From the NCBI GenBank assembly GCA_036501185.1, contig DASYAU010000098.1, positions 28,441-92,440 on the forward strand: a stretch of DNA of 64,000 bases, read 5' to 3'. A model generated the notes under the pieces. That model ran no database searches and was not told the origin of the DNA. It saw only the letters and a list, made by a program, of their open reading frames with translations. This DNA comes from Korobacter sp036501185. Lineage in GTDB: Bacteria > Acidobacteriota > Terriglobia > Terriglobales > Acidobacteriaceae. Below, piece after piece: positions 1-7,701 of the stretch. The position numbers and the translations under genes are program-made. Positions within the stretch are counted from its first letter, which is position 1. Every line of letters begins with the position of its first letter.

Positions 1-362
1 GCGCGTGCTTGTGCGCCGGCCTTGCGCATCGGATCCCAACAGGTGCGGACGCTAGCGCTGCCGCCGGTCGTCTGATCTCCAAACAGCGTGCTGGCGCCGG
101 CCTGCTCAATGGCGATGGTCGCGAAATCGCAATCCAGTTCCTCCGCGAGAATCATCGGCAGGGAAGTCCTCACACCCTGCCCCATCTCCGAGCGTGCCAC
201 AACGATACTGACTTTGCCCCTGGGTGCGATGTGAACATAGGCATTCGGTGCGAACTCTGTGGAGGCAGTCCCGCCCGACAGCGGCAGATGGAATGCCACC
301 ACTAATCCGGCAGCTGCCGTAGCGGTCGTTGCCAGGAAATCACGGCGGGTGACCTCGCTCAC
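1..362 (-). CDS. Molybdopterin-binding hydroxylase large subunit, N-terminal part
   Basis: Partial gene running off the left edge; only the first 120 or so residues are present. The N-terminus (SEVTRRDFLATTATAAAG) is a twin-arginine-type signal. It is followed by a stretch with VVARSEMGQGVRTSLPMILA and GDQTTGGSASVR, typical of isoquinoline 1-oxidoreductase beta / xanthine dehydrogenase-family large subunits that carry the molybdopterin cofactor. The GTG start at 362 overlaps the stop of the 2Fe-2S subunit (GTGA), so the two are translationally coupled and should form one periplasmic or membrane-associated hydroxylase. The substrate cannot be told from this fragment. Confidence 0.85.
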   Translation of the reverse strand, partial: MSEVTRRDFLATTATAAAGLVVAFHLPLSGGTASTEFAPNAYVHIAPRGKVSIVVARSEMGQGVRTSLPMILAEELDCDFATIAIEQAGASTLFGDQTTGGSASVRTCWDPMRKAGAQAR

Positions 363-820
363 TTGCCACCTCCCGCTGCCCGGACAATCGCTTTTCGGAT
401 TCGCTGGTATGTTCCGCAACGGCACAGGTTGCCGTTCATCGCGTCCACAATCTCGGCCTCCGACGGATGCGGTTTCTTCGCCAGCAACGCCGCCGCCTGC
501 ATGATCTGGCCCGACTGGCAATAACCGCACTGCGGAACGTCTTCCGCCACCCATGCCAGTTGCAGCGGGTGCGAACTGCTTTCCGACAGTCCCTCGATCG
601 TAGTGATCTTCTTGTTCGCCGCCTCTGATACCGGGGTCGTGCACGATCTCACCGCTTCGCCATCCAGGTGCACGGTGCACGCGCCGCACATGCCCACGCC
701 ACAGCCAAATTTCGTGCCGCTAAGTTCCAGCGTATCGCGCAGCACCCACAGCAGCGGCGTATCTGGAGCAACGCTGACATGGCGCTCACGACCATTCACA
801 CGGAGAGCGAAGGATTCCAT
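359..820 (-). CDS. (2Fe-2S)-binding subunit of a molybdenum hydroxylase (CoxS/IorA-like)
   Basis: 153 residues, the usual length for the small iron-sulfur subunit of xanthine dehydrogenase/isoquinoline 1-oxidoreductase-type enzymes. The plant-ferredoxin cluster cysteines are in FGCGVGMCGACTVHLDG with a further Cys in VRSC. The second, C-terminal cluster is in CGYCQSGQIMQA and GNLCRCGTY. It passes electrons from the molybdopterin subunit encoded immediately downstream. ATG at 820 follows an AGAGG five bases upstream. The gene order (small, then large subunit) is the standard Ior arrangement; no middle FAD subunit is visible here, which fits the Ior type. Confidence 0.92.
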   Translation of the reverse strand: MESFALRVNGRERHVSVAPDTPLLWVLRDTLELSGTKFGCGVGMCGACTVHLDGEAVRSCTTPVSEAANKKITTIEGLSESSSHPLQLAWVAEDVPQCGYCQSGQIMQAAALLAKKPHPSEAEIVDAMNGNLCRCGTYQRIRKAIVRAAGGGK

Positions 821-892
821 GCAAGCCTCTGTCGGAAAGGAATGCCGAGGATGGTATCACGGCCCTTGCTCGCAGAGAGTGCTAAACCTCGA

Positions 893-918
893 TTCAGTTG
901 CTGAGTACCGCAACTGAA
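893..918 (-). terminator. Hairpin directly after aroF
   Basis: A perfect 9-bp stem (TTCAGTTGC / GCAACTGAA) with an 8-base loop begins at the base after the aroF stop codon. No clear U-tract follows on the minus strand, so it may be a weak or factor-assisted terminator, or a 3' stabilising hairpin. Confidence 0.45.
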
Positions 919-1953
919 CTAAGCGGTTGCCGCCCGGGGCGCGGGTTCCAGGTGCTTTCGCATGGGCTCCCCGATGAACTCCACCATTGCCTCGAACTCC
1001 GCCAGCGTGAGCGATTGTGGCCCGTCCGATAATGCCTTCTCCGGGCAAGGATGCACCTCCACAATCACGCCGTCTGCCCCCGCCGCTACCGCTGCTCGCG
1101 CCATGATCGGCACTAAGTCACGCCGGCCCGTTCCGTGAGATGGGTCCGCAACTACGGGCAAATGCGAGAGTTGTTTTGCCAGCGCGATGGCTGCCAGGTC
1201 GAACGTATTGCGCATGTCCGGATCGTAGGAACGGATGCCCCGCTCGCACAGCACGACCTGGCTGTTTCCGCCCGCCAGCAAATACTCCGCCGCCAGCAGC
1301 CAGTCTTTTACCGTCGCGGATGGCGATCTTTTCAGTAAAATCGGCCGTTCGCATTTCGCCAAGCGCCGGAGCAACGCGAAATTCTGCATGTTCCGTGCCC
1401 CTACCTGCAGCATGTCTGCATATTCGGCGACCATACTCACGTCCTCGGTGCCCATCACCTCGGTCACAATCGGCATCCCGGTTTGCTCTGAAGCTTCGCG
1501 AAGCAGCTTCAAAGCCTCCAGCCCGAGTCCCTGAAACTCGTATGGAGAAGTTCGTGGCTTGTACGCGCCACCGCGCAGCATCGTCGCACCCGCGTTCCGG
1601 ACACCCTGTGCCACCGCCATCAATTGCTCTCGCGATTCCACCGAACACGGTCCTGCCATGAGCACGCAATCGTCTCCGCCAATGGGCACGCCTGCAACAT
1701 TCACCACGCTGCGTTTCTGTTTTACTTGCATGCTCACCAGTTTGAATGGATGAGCGATCGGCACAACCTGTTCCACTCCTGGGGCCGCACCAATGGCGGC
1801 TAATTGTTCGCGATGGCCGGCACTCCCCACCGCCGCGACAATGGCGCGCTCTACACCGCGGGTTACATGGGCCTGGTATCCGAGTTCTCGGACACGGTCG
1901 ATGACATGGTTGATCTCGAATTCTGTTGCTCCTGGCGTCATGCTGATAATCAC
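919..1953 (-). CDS. aroF: 3-deoxy-7-phosphoheptulonate (DAHP) synthase, type I-beta
   Basis: Condenses phosphoenolpyruvate and erythrose 4-phosphate in the first step of the shikimate pathway. The N-terminal 70 or so residues (from VIISMTPGATEFEI) form the ferredoxin-like regulatory extension found in Thermotoga-type enzymes. The barrel follows with MAGPCSVES (metal-binding Cys), GGAYKPRTSPY, ILLKRSPSATVKDWLLAAEY, CERGIRSYDP and DPSHGTGRRDLV. The GTG at 1953 is chosen because AGGAG lies six bases upstream and the homologous start is MII-like. Reading further upstream would translate through a terminator-like hairpin. 344 residues, full length. It stands alone; feedback by an aromatic amino acid through the N-terminal domain is likely from the family but not shown. 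Confidence 0.95.
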   Translation of the reverse strand: MIISMTPGATEFEINHVIDRVRELGYQAHVTRGVERAIVAAVGSAGHREQLAAIGAAPGVEQVVPIAHPFKLVSMQVKQKRSVVNVAGVPIGGDDCVLMAGPCSVESREQLMAVAQGVRNAGATMLRGGAYKPRTSPYEFQGLGLEALKLLREASEQTGMPIVTEVMGTEDVSMVAEYADMLQVGARNMQNFALLRRLAKCERPILLKRSPSATVKDWLLAAEYLLAGGNSQVVLCERGIRSYDPDMRNTFDLAAIALAKQLSHLPVVADPSHGTGRRDLVPIMARAAVAAGADGVIVEVHPCPEKALSDGPQSLTLAEFEAMVEFIGEPMRKHLEPAPRAATA

Positions 1954-1973
1954 CGGAATCTCCTGGAAATGAC

Positions 1974-2001
1974 AAAAGCCGCAACCTTGTGGGCTGCGGC
2001 T
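1974..2001 (-). promoter_or_regulatory. Terminator-like hairpin in the aroF leader (possible attenuator)
   Basis: On the minus strand a 10-bp stem (AGCCGCAGCC / GGTTGCGGCT, one G-U pair) with a CACAA loop is followed by TTTTG. It ends about 20 bases before the aroF GTG and just before its AGGAG. An intrinsic-terminator shape between promoter and ribosome site is the layout of transcription attenuation. I found no convincing Phe/Tyr/Trp-rich leader peptide, so the control signal is unknown. Confidence 0.45.
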
Positions 2002-2019
2002 CGTTGGAAGTCTTGGCAC

Positions 2020-2325
2020 TACTCAGTTGAAATTACGTACTCGCCTGAAGCCAATAATCCGTCGCGCCGCTCCCTGTAATTCGGTAGGAGCGCCAAGTAA
2101 ACGATGGAAACGCGAAGAGGTTCGTCATGGCTTCAACAAGCGGATAATGCCCCACTTGATCATGTTTCGTCAAGCTACGGGCCTGGAACTCAGGAAATGC
2201 CTGAGCCTTTCGGCGAGTATGGCTTTCACTTATGGATCAAATTTTCTAATCGTTTGCACAAAAAATATAACTTTGCCTAATGAAAAATCCGGGAGTAGAT
2301 TGCTTCACAAGCTAACGATTGCACG
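2020..2325. other. Divergent intergenic region between aroF and ilvD
   Basis: About 300 bases with no supported gene. It holds a 6-bp inverted repeat, CTCAGG-AAATG-CCTGAG (2189-2205), and an A/T-rich stretch at 2230-2300 that probably carries the ilv promoter. No T-box sequence is visible. A plus-strand reading frame crosses to the ilvD start but has no ribosome site and looks non-coding. Confidence 0.6.
2243..2271 (+). promoter_or_regulatory. Candidate ilv operon promoter
   Basis: A TATAAC at 2266-2271 in a run of A/T has a weak TTTCTA-like -35 about 17 bases upstream. A start near 2278 would give a leader of about 90 bases containing the attenuator-like hairpin. The -35 match is poor and the call is tentative. 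Confidence 0.3.
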
Positions 2326-2358
2326 GCGCTCTCGCTGCACTGGGGAGCGCAATTTTTT
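2326..2358 (+). promoter_or_regulatory. Attenuator-like hairpin before ilvD
   Basis: An 8-bp stem (GCGCTCTC paired with GGGGAGCGC, including one G-U pair) with a 9-base loop is followed by AATTTTTT. This intrinsic-terminator shape ends only 9 bases before the ilvD ATG. It would stop leader transcripts unless relieved, as in classical ilv attenuation. A long plus-strand frame through the leader has consecutive Leu-Ile-Val codons (CTA ATC GTT, about 2247-2255), but it lies upstream of the best -10, so a leader peptide is unproven. Confidence 0.5.
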
Positions 2359-2367
2359 CAGGTACTC

Positions 2368-4089
2368 ATGAGCCATAATTCTCACCAGTTGCACAAGCGA
2401 AGCGCTGCCATCACCGAGGGACCGAGCCGCGCCCCCGCGCGTGCCATGCTGCGCGCCGCAGGCTTTACGCCCGAAGATCTTCGCAAGCCGATCATTGGCA
2501 TCGCAAATACATGGATCGAGATTGGTCCCTGTAACCTGCACCTCCGGGAACTCGCCGAACACATCAAGCAAGGAGTCCGGGAAGCCGGAGGCACTCCCAT
2601 GGAGTTCAACACGGTCTGCATCTCCGATGGCATCACCATGGGTTCCGAAGGCATGCGTGCTTCGCTCGTAAGCCGCGAGATCATCGCCGATTCCATTGAG
2701 CTCGTCGCCCGTGGCAATCTCTTCGACGGTCTCATCGCTATCTCCGGCTGCGATAAAACAATCCCCGGTACTATCATGGCGCTCGAGCGCCTCGACATCC
2801 CAGGACTCATGCTCTACGGCGGCTCGATCGCTCCCGGAAAATTTCACAGCCAGAACGTCACGATTCAAGATGTCTTTGAAGCCGTCGGCACACACGCTCG
2901 CGGCAAAATGAGCGACGCCGAGCTAGAAGAACTCGAAGGCAATGCCTGTCCCGGTGCCGGCGCCTGCGGCGGCCAATTCACCGCCAACACCATGTCAATG
3001 GTTGGAGAGTTTCTCGGTATCTCTCCGATGGGCGCCAACAGCGTACCCGCCATGACTGTGGATAAACACCAGGTTGCCAGCCGCTGCGGCCACCTTGTCA
3101 TGGAACTCGTTCGCAAAGATGTTCGTCCTAGTCAGATCATCACCCGCGAATCCTTGGAGAACGCGATTGCGAGCGTTGCCGCTTCCGGCGGTTCCACCAA
3201 CGCAGTACTCCACCTGCTGGCTATCGCGCACGAGATAGGAGTAGATCTCTCCATTGACGATTTCGACCTGATCAGCTCACGAACGCCGCTTATCTGCGAC
3301 CTCAAGCCTGGTGGCCGCTTCATCGCAACCGATCTTCACGAAGCCGGGGGCATTCCTCTCGTCGCACAGCGGCTTATGGCAGCCAATTTGATCCATGCCG
3401 ACGCCCTCACTGTGACCGGCAAAACCATCGGCGAGGAAGCGGCGCAAGCGACGGAAACGCCCGGTCAGGAAGTTGTTCGCCCAATGACGAGTCCGATCAA
3501 GTCAACCGGCGGAATGATGATCCTTAAGGGAAATCTTGCTTCCGAAGGTTGTGTGGTGAAGCTTGCCGGTCACAAGAAACTTTTCTTCGAAGGACCGGCG
3601 CGCGTCTTCGACTCCGAAGAAGCTGCTTTTGCCGCCGTAGAGGATCGCACGATCCAGCCTGGCGAAGTCGTCGTTATCCGCTACGAGGGGCCAAAAGGGG
3701 GCCCTGGCATGCGGGAGATGCTTAGCGTCACCGCTGCAATCGCGGGCACTGAACTCGCCGGGAGCGTTGCCTTGATTACCGATGGCCGTTTTTCAGGTGC
3801 GACCCGAGGCCTCAGCGTGGGACACGTTGCTCCGGAAGCGGCCGTGGGTGGCGCCATCGCTGCGTTGCGTAACGGAGACGCCATCACCATCGATGTCGAG
3901 CATCGTGAACTGCGGGTGAACTTGACCGAATCCGAAATCGAAGCTCGACTGCGCAACTGGCGCGCCCCAGAACCACGCTTCAAGCGCGGAGTCTTTGCCA
4001 AGTACGCGAGCTCCGTTTCCTCCGCCTCTTATGGCGCCGTAACCAGCGCGATGGTGGAAAGCAAAGTTTTTGCAGGGAGTACGAAGTGA
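2368..4089 (+). CDS. ilvD: Dihydroxy-acid dehydratase
   Basis: Dehydrates 2,3-dihydroxyisovalerate and 2,3-dihydroxy-3-methylvalerate to the 2-keto acids, the third common step of valine and isoleucine synthesis. 573 residues, full length for the IlvD/Edd family. Iron-sulfur cysteines are in SGCDKTIPG and the ACPGAGACGG region; conserved blocks DGITMGSEGMRASLVSRE, ASGGSTNAVLHLLA and TDGRFSGATRGLSVGH are present. The ATG at 2368 has only a weak AGG just upstream, crowded by the hairpin's U-tract, which may itself limit initiation. The stop overlaps the ilvB start (GTGA), so ilvD is first in a coupled operon. Confidence 0.97.
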   Translation: MSHNSHQLHKRSAAITEGPSRAPARAMLRAAGFTPEDLRKPIIGIANTWIEIGPCNLHLRELAEHIKQGVREAGGTPMEFNTVCISDGITMGSEGMRASLVSREIIADSIELVARGNLFDGLIAISGCDKTIPGTIMALERLDIPGLMLYGGSIAPGKFHSQNVTIQDVFEAVGTHARGKMSDAELEELEGNACPGAGACGGQFTANTMSMVGEFLGISPMGANSVPAMTVDKHQVASRCGHLVMELVRKDVRPSQIITRESLENAIASVAASGGSTNAVLHLLAIAHEIGVDLSIDDFDLISSRTPLICDLKPGGRFIATDLHEAGGIPLVAQRLMAANLIHADALTVTGKTIGEEAAQATETPGQEVVRPMTSPIKSTGGMMILKGNLASEGCVVKLAGHKKLFFEGPARVFDSEEAAFAAVEDRTIQPGEVVVIRYEGPKGGPGMREMLSVTAAIAGTELAGSVALITDGRFSGATRGLSVGHVAPEAAVGGAIAALRNGDAITIDVEHRELRVNLTESEIEARLRNWRAPEPRFKRGVFAKYASSVSSASYGAVTSAMVESKVFAGSTK

Positions 4090-5804
4090 CGAAAAAGACG
4101 ATGACCGGCGCGCAGATCATTTGGGAGTGCCTCCAGCGCGAGGGCGTGAAGGTCGCCTTCGGCTATCCCGGCGGCGCGATTCTGCCAACCTATGACGCCT
4201 TGAAGCACTCGTCTATTCATCACGTACTCGTGCGTCACGAGCAAGGCGCCACGCACATGGCCGACGGTTATGCCCGTGCGGGCGGCGGTGTCGGTGTCGC
4301 GATTGCCACTTCTGGCCCAGGCGCGACCAACATGGTCACCGGCATCGCTACCGCCATGCTCGATTCGTCGCCAATGGTCTGCATAACTGGCCAGGTCGGC
4401 AGCAAACTCATTGGCACCGACGCCTTCCAGGAAACCGACATCACTGGCGTGACGCTCCCCATCACGAAGCACAACTATCTCGTCACCCATGCGTCGGAAC
4501 TCGCTCGGACGATCCGTGAGGCCTTTTACATCGCAAAATCCGGACGGCCCGGCCCTGTACTCATTGATGTCACTAAAGACGCGCAGCAGTCCACCTGCGA
4601 GTTCGACTGGGATGCCGCCCAACCGCAGCTCCCGGGATACCGCCCGGATCTTTCCCCGGAAGCCCACGTGTACGAGAATGCGCTTGCGTTGATCAAGCAA
4701 TCCAGGCGCCCTGTGATCCTCGCTGGCCACGGCATCATGATCTCCGGCGCGATGCACGAAGTACGCGAATTGGCTGAGAAGGCCGCGATCCCCGTCGCGC
4801 TGACGTTGCTGGGCATTGGCGCATTCCCCGCGTCGCACCCGCTCAATCTAGGCATGATGGGCATGCACGGCGAGGCTTGGGTGAACCAGGCAATCCAGGA
4901 TGCAGACCTTCTCATCGCGCTCGGCATGCGCTTCGACGATCGGGTTACGGGCAATCTGAAAAACTATGCCGTGAATGCAAAGAAGATCCACGTCGAGATC
5001 GATCCCTCGGAAATCAACAAGAACGTGAAGGTCGACGTGGCCCTGGTCGGCGATGCGCGCGAGGTACTTCATGAGCTCTTGCCCCACGTGGAATCCGCCG
5101 ATCGCAAGTCATGGTTCGACCACATCGCCCGTCTGAAAGGCGACTCCGCCGTACGCGACATTCAGAACTTGCCCGACAATGGCCATCTCTACGCCGCGCA
5201 TGTCATCAACGACATTTGGCGTGAAACCAACGGCAAGGCCATCGTCGTCACCGACGTCGGCCAGCACCAGATGTGGGAAGCGCAATATTACAAGCACGAC
5301 GACCCGCGTTCGCTCATCACTTCAGGCGGTCTCGGCACCATGGGCTTTGCTCTCCCCGCCGCCATCGGCGCGAAAATGGCGCAGCCCGATGCTGAAGTCT
5401 GGGTCATCGTCGGCGACGGTGGTTTCCAAATGACCATGTGCGAGCTCGCTACCATCATCCAGGAGCGCCTCGACATCAACATCGCCATTATCAACAACGG
5501 ATATCTCGGTATGGTGCGCCAGTGGCAGGAGTTCTTCTACGAGCGCAACTACCAGGCCACGCCGCTGCTCAGTCCCGATTTCTGCGTGCTCGCCGGCGCC
5601 TATGGCATCAAGAGTTACGCGGTAAGCATCCGCGCCGATGTCATACCCACCGTGCGATCTGCGCGAAAGCACCAAGGTCCTGTATTGATCGATTTTCAAG
5701 TGGAACAGGAAGACACCGTCTATCCCATGGTCCCTGCGGGAGCCGACTTGCACAACATGATCCGTAGACCGAGCCCGATCGTGGAAACTGCATTAGATAC
5801 GTAG
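4086..5804 (+). CDS. ilvB: Acetolactate synthase large (catalytic) subunit
   Basis: ThDP enzyme that joins two pyruvates, or pyruvate and 2-ketobutyrate, to start valine/leucine and isoleucine synthesis. 572 residues. The catalytic Glu is in VRHEQGATHMADGYARA. The Mg-ThDP motif runs from VGDGGFQMTMCELATI to AIINNGYLGMVRQWQ. GTG at 4086 is supported by GGGAG six bases upstream and by its four-base overlap with ilvD; an in-frame ATG at 4101 is the alternative. The regulatory subunit ilvN follows after 10 bases. Confidence 0.97.
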   Translation: MTKKTMTGAQIIWECLQREGVKVAFGYPGGAILPTYDALKHSSIHHVLVRHEQGATHMADGYARAGGGVGVAIATSGPGATNMVTGIATAMLDSSPMVCITGQVGSKLIGTDAFQETDITGVTLPITKHNYLVTHASELARTIREAFYIAKSGRPGPVLIDVTKDAQQSTCEFDWDAAQPQLPGYRPDLSPEAHVYENALALIKQSRRPVILAGHGIMISGAMHEVRELAEKAAIPVALTLLGIGAFPASHPLNLGMMGMHGEAWVNQAIQDADLLIALGMRFDDRVTGNLKNYAVNAKKIHVEIDPSEINKNVKVDVALVGDAREVLHELLPHVESADRKSWFDHIARLKGDSAVRDIQNLPDNGHLYAAHVINDIWRETNGKAIVVTDVGQHQMWEAQYYKHDDPRSLITSGGLGTMGFALPAAIGAKMAQPDAEVWVIVGDGGFQMTMCELATIIQERLDINIAIINNGYLGMVRQWQEFFYERNYQATPLLSPDFCVLAGAYGIKSYAVSIRADVIPTVRSARKHQGPVLIDFQVEQEDTVYPMVPAGADLHNMIRRPSPIVETALDT

Positions 5805-5814
5805 GTCAGAAACT

Positions 5815-6360
5815 ATGTTGCATGTACTCGTGGTACACGTGGAAAACAAGCCGGGCGTTTTGTCGCGCGTTGCGTCGCTCTTTCGCCGCCGCGCTTTCAA
5901 TATCGACTCCTTGACCGTGGGGCGCACGGAAAAAGCCGACGTTTCACGCATGACCATCGTGGTTGATACCGATGCCGATGGAGCCCGTCGTCTCGAGGCC
6001 CATCTTTACAAACTCGTGAATGTCCTCCTCGTAGAAGACATCACGAATCACCCTTCAATCAACCGCGACCTGGCGATGATCAAAGTCGCATGTTCGCATC
6101 AAACGCGGCCACACATTCTCGGTCTTGTTGAGGTGTTTCGCGCACGCGTCATCGACCTTGCCATGGATTCCATCATCATGGAGATCACCGGCACGGAAGA
6201 AAAAATCGATCGGCTCATCGAGGTGCTCCAGCCCTATGAGCTGCTCGAGATGGTACGCACCGGAATCGTAGCGATGCGTCGCGGCAACACCGGACACATT
6301 ACCAAGGAAGCCAACGCAGCCCAGGTCTACGAAGACACCGGGGTGTCCTACTCGGTTTAG
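5815..6360 (+). CDS. ilvN: Acetolactate synthase small (regulatory) subunit
   Basis: 181 residues. The N-terminal ACT domain opens with LVVHVENKPGVLSRVASLFRR and FNIDSLTVGRTE, the usual IlvN/IlvH signature that binds valine. A C-terminal ACT-like domain follows (ACSHQTRPHILGLVEVFRA onwards, about residue 85). It activates IlvB and gives it feedback sensitivity to branched-chain amino acids. It sits between ilvB and ilvC with short spacers, so the three are co-transcribed. Confidence 0.96.
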   Translation: MLHVLVVHVENKPGVLSRVASLFRRRAFNIDSLTVGRTEKADVSRMTIVVDTDADGARRLEAHLYKLVNVLLVEDITNHPSINRDLAMIKVACSHQTRPHILGLVEVFRARVIDLAMDSIIMEITGTEEKIDRLIEVLQPYELLEMVRTGIVAMRRGNTGHITKEANAAQVYEDTGVSYSV

Positions 6361-6389
6361 CTCGACATCCAGTTTCAAGGAAGGGAAGT

Positions 6390-7439
6390 ATGGCAACGGT
6401 TTATCACGATTCATCGGCAGATCTATCCATCATTCGCAATCAAAAAGTCGGAATCGTCGGCTACGGTTCGCAGGGTCACGCCCACGCTCTCAACCTCGTG
6501 GACAGCGGGGTTAAAGTGCGCGTTGGATTGCGCGCGGGCAGCTCTTCCAAGGCTAAGGCCGAAAAGGCAGGCTTGTTCGTCGGCTCCGTTTCCGATGTTG
6601 CACAATGGGCCGACGCCATCATGGTTCTCGCACCCGACACGGAGCAGCCTGCCATCTATCAGAGCGAAATTGAGCATCACTTGAAGCCCGGCAAGACGCT
6701 GATGTTCGCTCACGGTTTCAACATTCGTTACGGCACCATCACTCCTCCCCAAGGCGTTGATGTCTCGATGGTCGCTCCCAAGTCGCCGGGCCATCGCGTG
6801 CGCGAAATCTTCACCGAGGGAGGCGGCGTGCCGGCGCTATTCGCTGTTCACCAGGACGCCAGCAAGCAAGCCAGGCAACTCGCGCTTTCCTATGCCGCCG
6901 GCATCGGTTGCACCCGCGCGGGCGTTCTGGAAACGACCTTCACCGAAGAGACCGAAACCGACCTTTTTGGCGAACAAGCCGTGCTCTGCGGCGGCGCCTC
7001 GGCCCTGGTGAGAGCTGGGTTCGAAACGCTCGTCGAAGCGGGATACCAACCCGAACTCGCCTACTTCGAGTGCCTGCATGAACTCAAACTCATCGTTGAT
7101 CTGATGTATCGCGGCGGCCTGAACTACATGCGCTACTCGGTGAGCGACACCGCGGAGTACGGAGATTACGTCGCTGGTCCGCGCATCGTGACCGATGAAA
7201 CCCGGAAAGCCATGCGCGACCTTCTGAAATCGATCCAGGACGGTAGTTTCGCCAGGAACTGGATCGCCGAGAACAAGAATGGGCGTCCTTGGTTTGAGCA
7301 AAAACGCGGCAGCGAACAGGAGCAGCAATTGGAGCACGTAGGCGCCGAACTCCGCGACATGATGTCCTTCTTGAACCCTGTACGCGTCAAACAAAAATCG
7401 GAAAATGCTAAGCAGGAGAAGGAAGCCGTAGCGCAGTAA
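6390..7439 (+). CDS. ilvC: Ketol-acid reductoisomerase, class I
   Basis: Isomerises and reduces acetolactate or acetohydroxybutyrate with NADPH and Mg. The Rossmann motif VGYGSQGHAHALNL is near residue 24, followed by VGLRAGSSSKAKAE, whose Arg/Ser residues suit NADPH. The C-terminal knotted domain carries EETETDLFGEQAVLCGG and ELKLIVDLMYRGGLNYMR. 349 residues is close to the normal class I length, with a short charged tail rich in Lys, Glu and Gln. A GGAAGGGAAG-like ribosome site precedes the ATG. It is the last gene of the ilv operon; no leu genes follow. Confidence 0.97.
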   Translation: MATVYHDSSADLSIIRNQKVGIVGYGSQGHAHALNLVDSGVKVRVGLRAGSSSKAKAEKAGLFVGSVSDVAQWADAIMVLAPDTEQPAIYQSEIEHHLKPGKTLMFAHGFNIRYGTITPPQGVDVSMVAPKSPGHRVREIFTEGGGVPALFAVHQDASKQARQLALSYAAGIGCTRAGVLETTFTEETETDLFGEQAVLCGGASALVRAGFETLVEAGYQPELAYFECLHELKLIVDLMYRGGLNYMRYSVSDTAEYGDYVAGPRIVTDETRKAMRDLLKSIQDGSFARNWIAENKNGRPWFEQKRGSEQEQQLEHVGAELRDMMSFLNPVRVKQKSENAKQEKEAVAQ

Positions 7440-7469
7440 AGCTGTTGTTGCAGCCCCGTTGAACGTCTG

Positions 7470-7496
7470 GAAGGCGACACAAAATGTGTCGCCTTC
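7470..7496 (+). terminator. Hairpin after ilvC
   Basis: A perfect 12-bp stem (GAAGGCGACACA / TGTGTCGCCTTC) with a 3-base loop starts 30 bases after the ilvC stop. It is followed by TTGCTGG rather than a strong U-run, so it is a very stable but not canonical terminator. Confidence 0.6.
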
Positions 7497-7701
7497 TTGC
7501 TGGGCAAAATTGAATAAAACCTGCAAAAGCGCCCGAATTTTGTATCGAAAGTGTTGTACAAACGTCCAATGTATACGCACTCTTCACGCTGTTCCGCGTA
7601 AATGAACGAATCGTCATACCGGGGAAACTGCTGCGTTACCGCGGCTCTCTAATCTAGTACTGATTCGTCAAAATGCAGAAAGTCAGGAGAATTCGGGGCC
7701 G

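Noticed and set aside
2020..2367. T-box riboswitch before ilvD
   Set aside because: No AGGGTGGNACCGCG-like element and no specifier-loop pattern; only a simple terminator hairpin is present.
2027..2371. Plus-strand open frame ending on the ilvD start (ATGA)
   Set aside because: No ribosome site, crosses an intergenic region with a hairpin and a likely promoter; composition not protein-like apart from one Leu-Ile-Val run.
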